Source: Hydractinia symbiolongicarpus (Eukaryota > Cnidaria > Hydrozoa > Anthoathecata > Hydractiniidae). From it: a DNA stretch of 64,000 nucleotides. Below the pieces are notes generated by a model. The model was not told the origin of the DNA. It made no database searches and saw only the letters and a program-made list of their open reading frames with translations. The stretch lies in NCBI RefSeq assembly GCF_029227915.1, contig NC_079878.1, positions 11,534,001 through 11,598,000 of the forward strand, written 5' to 3'. Position 1 is the first letter of the stretch, and every line of letters starts with the position of its first letter. Positions 55,927 to 64,000 of this stretch are shown piece after piece. The translations under genes and the position numbers were made by a program.

Positions 55927-56145
55927 TCTTCTTCTTCTTCTTCTTCTTCTTCTTCTTCTTCTTCTTCTTCTTCTTCTTCTTCTTCTTCTTCTTCTTCTTC
56001 TTCTTCTTCTTCTTCTTCTTCTTCTTCTTCTTCTTCTTCTTCTTCTTCTTCTTCTTCTTCTTCTTCTTCTTCTTCTTCTTCTTCTTCTTCTTCTTCTTCT
56101 TCTTCTTCTTCTTCTTCTTCTTCTTCTTCTTCTTCTTCTTCTTCA
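55927..56145. repeat. Long pure (TTC)n microsatellite
   Basis: About 72 uninterrupted TTC units (GAA on the other strand). Reading frames of pure Phe, Ser or Lys here are artefacts. GAA/TTC arrays of this length are known to form triplex structures. Confidence 0.95.
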
Positions 56146-56199
56146 AGTCATTTGCTTCTGTAGACTAATCCCTTTATGTTAAAATAAACAGGGAGACGG

Positions 56200-58500
56200 G
56201 ACGTCAGTCCGCCATTTTGACGAACCTTTTTAATGAATGCGTTAGATCAAGTCAAGTTTTTTCTACTTCATCAATTTTATCGACGTTTTGTGTTTCATGT
56301 TTGTCCGATCCGGTAGCAGAAAGACGTTGCATATTGTGAATCAGTAAACCATTGTGCATGCTACATTTTATGACGCCCTTGGCAAAATCAAAATAAGAAA
56401 AATTGAGCAAGTTTGTGGTTTATAGATCAATTAGGGGTCCTAATATTTTCAAGCATTCTTTAGAGATTAATTAGGCTCTTATTTGTGATGCATAGAGCTC
56501 TCTCTAGACGATTAAGTTAAATTAAGTAGATGGTTCTGCATTTTATGTCATGCAAGCGTTTTAAAATACCTTTGACTTTAGTGATGACTTTATACAGCAC
56601 TTTTTGACATTGTCATGCCAACTGGAAAAGATTTGTAGTAGCCGATCACCATTAGATTAGGAAAGTCTGTTTCTTTGTATTTCCTTGATAAAAAACACCT
56701 AAGATTTCATAAAATCTATACCCGTTGTTTCTATGTATTTTAAAGGCGTGTTACAGGTACACGCAAGCGGGACTAGTGGAATAAAGAGAACGGTTGAACC
56801 CGTCAATCTATCCACTGGTTGCCTACTAGTCTCTATATTAATAGCTGTTTGCCTGTGTCTACGCAAAATGGCTACACCAAAGCATACCTTCGGAACCCTC
56901 TTCCACATGGTAATTTTATTACTCCTGCTAACAGACGAACCAGAATGCAAGACATAGCAATGCAGTGATATTTCGTTGAACGTCCCTATGTTTGTCTATG
57001 AGCCACAATGGTGTCTGAGCGTAGCTATGGACGAATTGATTGTGATACAGATTTACCCGGCAAAGTAAAAGAAAGACATGACATTGTGGAGAAACGATCA
57101 ACCATTTCTGCATGCTTTGTTTATATGTCACACAACGTTATTATAAAGAAACATTAAACAATAACTTTGTGACTTAGTAGTCATTTAAATTCCTATTCTT
57201 GTCATGTCATGAAAGAAAAAAAACACATGTTTGTTTTAAAGCTCTTTGATACATTTGCAATTCAGGGATTTAATACTTTTAAAATCTTTGTTTCCGACGT
57301 TTGCTGGGGATGGTAAACATATTTGTTTGGATTATTTGGGTCATCAAATATGCATATGCACATAAAACAATGAATATAAATGTTTCACGCGGTCTCACAT
57401 AAACTTCTCTTGAAAATTCTGCTGTGACATCGCAAACTTTTATACAACAGTCTATAAATTTACTTGGCAGTATTTGTGCAAATATTCTCTAGCTATTCTT
57501 GTGCAAAAGCGGAAAGAACGCTGCATTGCGATATTTCGTACAAACCCGTGGCGACGTCAAAAAGCACGTGAAATTTGATGTTAACGACTCTTTTCCGTAC
57601 CTAATCAGTCTTTGTTGTTTTTGAGAAAAGAAAGTATATTTTTCCATTCTTTCGCCCAATTTTGCGCTCTAAAATAGTGCTTTTGAAATTAGTTAAAGAA
57701 AAAATTAAAAAAATCATATTATAATCAGATTTTTTAACATCGTAATGCAGTATTCCTTTATTTATTCATTTTACTCATTTATTGAAAAACTTAAAAATAC
57801 AAAATATACCTTTTCCGAATTTCATAAATTATAATAATTATGACGTCATCCCAAATTTTATAATGGTTCTGTGCTCTTCAAATAAAGATATTCGGATAGA
57901 ATATTAAATTATCACGAGAAAAATGAAGTTTTTAGAGCAATATAATATTCTGGTTGGATTTTATTTTGATTTGAAGATAATAATTATTTTGAAAACGAGA
58001 CTATTCTTGGAAAGCTCGGCTATATTAAGGGTTTGACCGTAACCTTCTGCTTCGAATGGAGGCACTTAACAAACAGAAATATTTACGAAATTAGGTAATT
58101 TGTTCTACCTTTTTGTTAAGGAACTTAGGGATAAGAATCGTTTTTAATATCGACTGTTTTAATTGAGTTTGGCATAATTAGGAAATTCGGGAAAGGTAAA
58201 AAAATTAAAAGACAGGAAAACTAGTAGAAAGATTTATCTAGCAATGCAACGGGTATGACTGCACAAAAAGATGTTAGGAAACACGACAGCATGTAACAAC
58301 TAAATTGCATAAACTCCATAAAAAATGTGATAAGCTTCAACATAATTTTGTCAATCAAAATATATCGCAAAGCCCGTTAGAATTCTCAAAGGGTTCAGTT
58401 TGTTTATTTCAGTGACCAAGGAATTCAAGTTCTACACCTACTGAGAAAGAGCAAGAGCGAGCAAGGTTGAGTTCCACTTAAGAATTTTTTTAATTAATAT
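56200..58500. other. Gene-free stretch
   Basis: Nothing supportable is seen; a few short open frames lack motifs. Confidence 0.35.
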
Positions 58501-58508
58501 TCATAAAG

Positions 58509-58760
58509 TTACTGATCTGTTGCTTTTGTCTCTTTGTCTAAAACCCAGATTAATTGCGGCCATTTTTGTTGGAACTCCAAATCTTCTACCAAAGCTTGGT
58601 AAAACAGCTTTATACTTCCTACCAAATTCTTCTGGAATCTGAGAAACATCTTTGGCTTTCTATGTAACAAATAAATCTGGCACACCCAGCCTTTGGCAAA
58701 AAAACTGAGATGATGGTCTACAGTATCCACTTCTTTTACATCATTGTCAAATTTACACAT
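58509..58760 (-). other. Possible terminal exon of an unidentified gene
   Basis: An 83-codon frame bounded upstream by an AG acceptor (CCAAG/ATG) and ending in TAA. It contains VDHHLSFFAKGWVCQIYLLH, MFLRFQKNLVGSIKLFYQAL and WPQLIWVLDKETKA, which looks like real protein. It could be the last exon of the gene whose internal exons lie at 61324-62827, since the phase agrees, but that link is only inference. Confidence 0.4.
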
Positions 58761-59520
58761 CTTGGCAATTACCTAAATTAGAAAGTACGTTAAAAATTAT
58801 TTTGTTGAAGCACAATGGTTAACCTGGGTAGGGTTACCAAATAAAAATTTATGGATGAAAAGTGACGAAATTTTAAATCTTATGCTATGCATCCTGGATA
58901 TAAACCTTGGGTTTTAGCATTTATCTGTTAGACACCAGCTTTGGCCGTTACTCGAAACTACCCCTTAAATATCTAGGAAATCTTTTTAATTGGGAAACAG
59001 GAATGCCTTACTACATAAACTTACAAGACAATTTTTATTTTATCAAGCTATTTCCCGATTACGTCGGATTTTATACATTTTATACGACAAATCATATTTT
59101 CGGAAAATGATTGTTAATTTCCATGCGAATTGTGGAAATTGAAACAGGAACATATTTTTCATTTTGATATCAGAAACTTTAAAGGAGAACTGTGTTGTTG
59201 TGCGGCTGCTGAATAAAAGTTTATGATGAGTGTTGATTTTAAAGACCAGACTGATTGGCTTAGGCGTCTGCTCCATGAAAAAACCCCACTATAAATCAAC
59301 TTTGTTTGAATTGTTGTGGGTGCTAAATTACTTATAATTGAGTAATTTTACAAACTTTTTTATGAACATTTGCCAAACAGGTGACTTAAATAAAAAACAA
59401 TGGAATATATTTCTATTTATTGTGATGGTCACGGATCAATGTACACAAAAGAATTAAAAAAGAAAAAGCTAATGACTTCAAAAATATTACCACTGAATTT
59501 TAAATAATATTGAATATTGA
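58761..59520. other. Gene-free stretch
   Basis: Nothing supportable is seen. Confidence 0.35.
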
Positions 59521-59524
59521 ATAA

Positions 59525-59632
59525 TATTAATATTATCATGTCATGACGAAGCGAGTTTATTCTAGTCTATGTTTCGACAGCTACAGCCTAGAATAAACAA
59601 GTTTGTTTATGACATGATAATAATATCTATAT
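59525..59632. mobile_element. Foldback repeat of about 105 bp
   Basis: Two nested inverted pairs (ATATTATCATGTC with GACATGATAATAAT, and GTTTATTCTAG with CTAGAATAAAC) enclose a short loop. It is MITE-like, without coding. Confidence 0.5.
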
Positions 59633-59699
59633 CATTCTAAAAAGAATAAATACCAAAGTCATACATACCGCACGTAGACTGAGCACGCGATATTTGTTT

Positions 59700-59945
59700 C
59701 TTTTCAGGATTCCGCTCAATTCATCTCTTTTCTTTATAGCAGCTGCAGTTGGAGGCTGTAGGTAAAACAGAAAATTTTTCCCAATATTTGTGGAATAATA
59801 CAATGAACATAAGGCAACCTGTACGATGACGTCTCATGTGCTGTAAAAGAGGTGAACCGATAGTATCGGGTTGATCGCAGTCGGTAGAGCAACCCCGGCA
59901 AGTGAGAGGTCGTGGGTTCAAGTTACATGCCACCCATCTTCTTGG
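59700..59945. repeat. Dispersed repeat with tRNA-like head
   Basis: The first part (59700-59830) matches 54290-54440. The second part (about 59870-59940, plus strand) has A-box and B-box-like text: GCAGTCGGTAGAGC and GAGGTCGTGGGTTCAAGTTA. It is a tRNA-derived SINE relic rather than a working tRNA because no acceptor stem forms. Confidence 0.45.
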
Positions 59946-60054
59946 GACACTTTGCTAATTTCATTATTCTATTATCACTATTAGTATTTGCCGTTAGTTT
60001 AGTTTTTATTATTTTTTTAATTATTAAGTTATTTTAATAATCCCTCTGATAGAA

Positions 60055-60115
60055 CATAATAATTAAAATAATGCTTAATAATTAAAATAATGCTTAATAA
60101 TTAAAATAATGCTTA
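60055..60115. repeat. 19-bp tandem repeat, three units
   Basis: Three copies of AATAATTAAAATAATGCTT in tandem. Confidence 0.9.
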
Positions 60116-60780
60116 AAGGGGTTACGAAACGATTCAGTAAGCTCAATCCCTGCAATTTCCGAAAAATGACGTGTAATTGACGGACCACTCAAAATATTAA
60201 GGTGCAAGAAATTACATAAACTTTAGAACCACATAGAGGCCTAGACAACTTGTTTATGAATAATTTATTTTTTATGATAAACTTGCTACTTTTATTTTCT
60301 AAAAATAGAATTCTTTTTTAGCGGTAAAATAACCTACGGTCTGTAAAATATATTAAATATCAGTAATCGAAAGTTGGTTTTGACGATGGGACAGAGACTG
60401 GCTTTATTGTACAATAAACTTATATGTTTCTATACGAAATGTTGAAGGATAAAGCTAGCTAGTTGATTCAAAAGGTTTTAAGTTTATTTTATTAGAAAGT
60501 TTGAGTTAAAAGCAAGGTAAGTACTCATCTCGAATAAATCATGGATATTCAATATATGTAGGGAACTTTTCTGTCATTTTCAAATATAATTACACGCCCA
60601 ATATAATATTTGAGATGATTTAAGTTGTTGTTTATGTTCACAGTATTCATAAACGTTTCCACCGCCATTATTTCGACTTCGTGTAAGTTCCTAAAGTCGA
60701 AAACCAGTTTCGCAGCCCCTTTAAAGATTATATGGCATGGCAACCAAAGATTTGTAAAGACTTTAATTTAAGGATTTGTA

Positions 60781-61235
60781 CAGTAGACTATTTATAACTC
60801 CAATACTGACAGGGAAAAATCGTTGGAGTAATATAGTGTTGGACTAATAAAACGTTAATCTATCTCTTGCGTTTTTTGCATATATAGCTTTTCAGCAAGG
60901 TCCCTTAATGCCCTTATAATTTCCCATTATTTCTTTTGCTTGTAGTTTTCCAGGGTCAGCTGCCTAAAACAATTCTTTCAAGACGCCTGCGCCAAATGGC
61001 GTAATGTCAAAACAAAGAAGGTGAGTATTTACAAACAATTCGTAAACCAAATGTGCTCTTCAACTAGCATTAGAATCACTTTTAGTTCATGAAACATGTC
61101 TTAATGTTCGAGTTATCGAGAAAAAATGCTCTATGGGACAAAAATAATTGTTAGAATTAATGAACTGTGCTGAAAAGTGTTCGAGTTAAGTAAAGGTTCG
61201 AGTAATCAAAATTTGAGTTATAGCTAGTCTACTCC
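60781..61235. mobile_element. Possible Tigger-related MITE
   Basis: CAGTAGACTATTTATAACTC at the left, preceded by TA, resembles the inverse of GAGTTATAGCTAGTCTACTC at the right, and both resemble Tigger-type ends. Inside are text blocks of the TTCGAGTTA type. A short open exon-like stretch bounded by AG and GTGAGT lies at 60946-61020. The right end differs from the left by several bases, so it is a candidate only. Confidence 0.4.
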
Positions 61236-61323
61236 ATCACTCTTTAGCAGAGATAACGTCCTCGTGCAGAAATAACAATTTTTATATTTGTAACATTCTG
61301 ACCGAATTACACAATAAAAGTAC

Positions 61324-62827
61324 CTGATACCCTTTTTTATTCGTCATCTTAATACCAAGAAATGTGAAGTATTCGTTTAGCAGTTGGAAGTAAGCTCCAA
61401 GATTCTTTTGAAGCTAAGGAGATAACAATTAAAGTTTAAAAATAAAAGTTATTTCGACACAAAATCAAACATAAAATGCTTCTTCAATCGTAAACTTCTA
61501 ATTTAATTTGAAATTAAGATTGGTGTAGAAATATTTAAATATTCAAATTTGCTTACTTTTCCCTGTCTGTTGAAACCAATGATATCTTTGACTGTAAACT
61601 TGCATACATCTTTGTGGTGTCTTTCACTGTTCGGTATCTTTGGTAGTTTCTTAAAACATAAATGTATGTATAAAATGTTTGTATGAGTAGCTGAAACTAG
61701 TCGTTACTCCATCAGGAAATCCGCAATAATTAGCCCATAACTGCTCACAGTTGCCCTTTTTGTTATATAGGCAGACAACAGGTAGTATAATATGGACTAA
61801 GATTGATCCGCGGAAAAGTTTACTGATTCGCTTTAACGAAAATTAATGAATTCCTTCGGGGCCTAAGATAAGGCCGCGCTTAGATATTTCGAACACGCAG
61901 ACGGAATGCGATTATTGCCTTAAAAACTAATCCCTAACATGCGAAGTGTAGTCTGGCAGAGACACGGATCCGATAAGCTATTTGATTAACTAGTAAGTAA
62001 ATACGTGACGCAAATACATTATAATCGCTATAACTTAGACTAAACCTCCTTGCTTAGACTTCAAACGACAAACGTAAAATGTAATCCGAGATCCATTTTA
62101 GAATATTTTAAGCAAATGATATGCGATGCCCATTTTCAAAGAGACTGTCTTATACAGTAAACAGTATAACTTCTTAGAATGCCGGCGTCAGCAAAAATTT
62201 GATTAAAATATACCGTAATGCTTCGAATAGTTAATTAAATTTTTTAACATTTTTGGTGTGCGTCTATTCGAGGGGGCGTTTAAAAGAGGTGGGTGTTCAA
62301 TAAATCTTTTAAACTTCGTCTCTTTTGCAGTTTTTAAAGATACCAATATTTTAAACTTTACAATATATCTAGTTCATCGCCATCTATGTCAATAATATTG
62401 AAATCAGGGGAAGCATGAGCTACATCTTCTTCTGTGATCTCGAATGGATTTTTATCTAAGTCCTAATCGGCGAAATTCAACATTTGATTTTCTGTTTCTG
62501 TTTTCTGTTTTCTGTTCAAGGGAGACTCTATTAGAGGGAGCGTTTATTTAAAAAATGACTGAAAAGGAGGCGTCTGTTCGAGGGGGCGTTTAATAGAAGG
62601 GGGCGTCTATTCGAAGCATCACGGTATACGAATTTGCTTCCTTTAAGAACTGTCAAAGCAGAGTAGAATTTTTCAATGAATGTATACAGTTACAATTACC
62701 ACAAGCTTTCGAAAACTGTCGGCCTTTGCTGCAAAGTTCTCTTTCTTCATCTCTGTTACGATGATTTTTATTTTCTCTTGAACTTGAGGTGTCATTTTGA
62801 CATCACAGTAGCCATTTTTCTCTCCAT
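61324..62827 (-). CDS. Three consecutive exons of an unidentified host gene (fragment)
   Basis: Three stretches on the minus strand fit exon rules. Exon 1 (62700-62827) begins after TTTGTTTAG and includes GYCDVKMTPQVQEKIKIIV and KKENFAAKADSFRKL. Exon 2 (61557-61649) contains PNSERHHKDVCKFTVKDIIG. Exon 3 (61324-61413) contains NLGAYFQLLNEYFTFLGIKM. Exons 1-2 and 2-3 join in phase 0 without a stop, each with GT donor and AG acceptor, so chance is unlikely. I do not recognise the protein. Upstream exons would lie beyond 62830, possibly outside the window; a downstream one may be at 58509-58760. It could also be a repeated gene fragment. Confidence 0.5.
62211..62626. mobile_element. MITE-like element with coding remnant
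   Basis: Inverted ends TACCGTAATGCTTCGAATAG (62211-62230) and CTATTCGAAGCATCACGGTA (62607-62626), flanked by TA-like sequence, enclose about 416 bp with several copies of a GGGGGCGTTTAATAG-like motif. On the minus strand a short acidic stretch (ITEEDVAHASPDFNIIDIDG) at about 62345-62480 looks like the C-terminus of a transposase, suggesting an internally deleted copy of a larger element. It sits in the intron between exons 1 and 2 of the unidentified gene. Confidence 0.55.
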
Positions 62828-63423
62828 CTAAACAAAGTAATTGCTTACATAGTTATATATTAAAGTATAATACTTTCTTTAAATGTTAGAAGGTCTTTAA
62901 AAATCTATATTATAAAACCCGTATACGTCTGTCTGTCTGTCACGAAAAATGGTACCGCAAGTAGTGAGACGCTCGCAATGCAGTATAGAAAGAATGGTCA
63001 AACCCGTGGATTTTTCCATGGGGGACGGATTAGTAGATATACATGTTCTTTCACCCAAAATTAAGTCATGTACCTTTTTGTGTTATTTAATGTAAGAAGG
63101 GGTCACCTAGAAAACAAACTATATCGCATGGGACCTTTTCTTATCTTATGTCCCCTTCTTAGCGCTAAAATACAAACTGAAAAGCATTTCAAGATTTATT
63201 ACCGGTTATGCTTCTTAAAGACCACCACTGTGAAATATGGGAAACAAGTCTTTCATAGGTTTATTATTCTTCAACGGTATTGATTCAGAATTTTTAAGAC
63301 AAAAAGGACGTCAATGCATAGTAAATCTAGAACTTTATCGGCAGAATTTGTCGAAGTCAAAACTGCAATAAAAAAATCAGTTCCACATTAATTATACGCG
63401 GCGGTAATGTCTGACACAAGAAA

Positions 63424-63509
63424 CTGAAAACAATTGGCATTCTACTTTTGAGGATCTTGCTTGGCGTGGTTTCGAGAGTTATGCAGAGAGAAAACCGTAT
63501 AAAGACCAG
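63424..63509 (+). other. Possible exon
   Basis: An open stretch of about 28 codons with NNWHSTFEDLAWRGFESYAE ends at a strong donor (GACCAG/GTAAGT). The upstream boundary is uncertain. Nothing identifies the gene. Confidence 0.25.
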
Positions 63510-64000
63510 GTAAGTTAGCACTATTTCAACCTTCAAAGTACCTAATAAGCCTTAAGACTAATGGATGACTGGTCTAATGTTCCCAGATTTTATGCTTTTA
63601 GAATTTTTGAATTTGTTTCTATCTTTTGGGAAAAATATAGCTAAATTAGCATGCCTATAAACTTTCAGGTCATTTGGGCTTCATAAGGTTCGGATTTTGT
63701 GGCATTATATTGTTACGTTAAACTGTTCTTAATTTACGAGCCTAACTTTTAAACAAAGATCAAATTTTTTATAATTAAATAAACCTTTGGAGCAGCAAAA
63801 CTACTTGCAGCTTGATGTTAAACCTTTGACACAATTTCTTGGAGAGAATTTCGAATATTTTGTTTATCTTCTTTCAAAAAACATTTGTTTTAAAAAATTG
63901 TGGCACACTAAAGAAAATAAATTTGGGAAGTGTCTATTTGATGACGTATTCGATTGACGACAAGCCCAATCGATGTCGACTTCTCTTCGGAGTTTCACTT

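Noticed and set aside
55760-56168. Long open frames of pure Lys, Phe or Ser
   Set aside because: They are translations of the TTC microsatellite and not genes, although one runs into the relic leader of copy D.
59870-59940. A tRNA gene
   Set aside because: A and B boxes are recognisable but no acceptor stem or proper anticodon arm forms, so it is better read as a SINE relic.

Overview
This window looks like a piece of an AT-rich animal genome, most likely a cnidarian and probably a hydrozoan or other medusozoan. The basis is its spliceosomal introns, its lack of bacterial-style operons outside mobile DNA, and the make-up of its repeats: a cnidarian-type Polinton, a Tigger element with a HIRAN-like passenger gene, a Penelope-like element and CR1/jockey-like LINEs. 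The species cannot be fixed from the sequence. Most of the window is mobile DNA in various stages of decay; host genes are few.

Layout. Positions 1-5200 hold dispersed repeats, a decayed transposase-like gene (about 1530-2930) and a small foldback element. A nearly intact Tigger/pogo element lies at 5202-8008, with a CENP-B/DDE transposase carrying one stop codon and a divergent HIRAN-like ORF. A possible foldback element with hairpins follows at 8880-9763. A complete but degraded Polinton/Maverick (adintovirus-like) element occupies about 10050-24838, with long terminal inverted repeats. It carries protein-primed DNA polymerase B, small membrane proteins, Cys-box proteins, a Bro-N-like protein, a retroviral-type integrase, a small virion-type protein, the major capsid protein, a coiled-coil membrane protein, a minor-capsid-like protein and a short-repeat (DUF4116-like) protein. 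Nearly all of these are broken by stops and frameshifts, and a LINE sits inside the element. I could not find a packaging ATPase or protease.

After minisatellite and plain sequence come a Penelope-like element (27380-30130, minus), a 110-bp tandem repeat (32480-32900), a decayed gene with a Trp-Cys-Gly signature (33500-35400, minus) and a LINE fragment (35415-36990, minus).

The most interesting part is 38500-55900. It is a tandemly duplicated host locus for a secreted, strongly cationic, cysteine-rich repeat protein. Two copies look intact (44755-45529 and 51775-52471) and two are dead (39690-40370 and, inverted, 55370-55905). Each intact gene has a signal peptide plus acidic pro-region on one exon and an array of 26-residue four-cysteine repeats on the next. 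The two live genes differ by exactly one repeat. The layout resembles a multi-domain defence-peptide or venom-type precursor, but I do not recognise it as a described family.

The last 8 kb contain three phase-consistent exons of an unidentified minus-strand gene (61324-62827), a possible terminal exon (58509-58760), a SINE-like tRNA relic and several MITEs.
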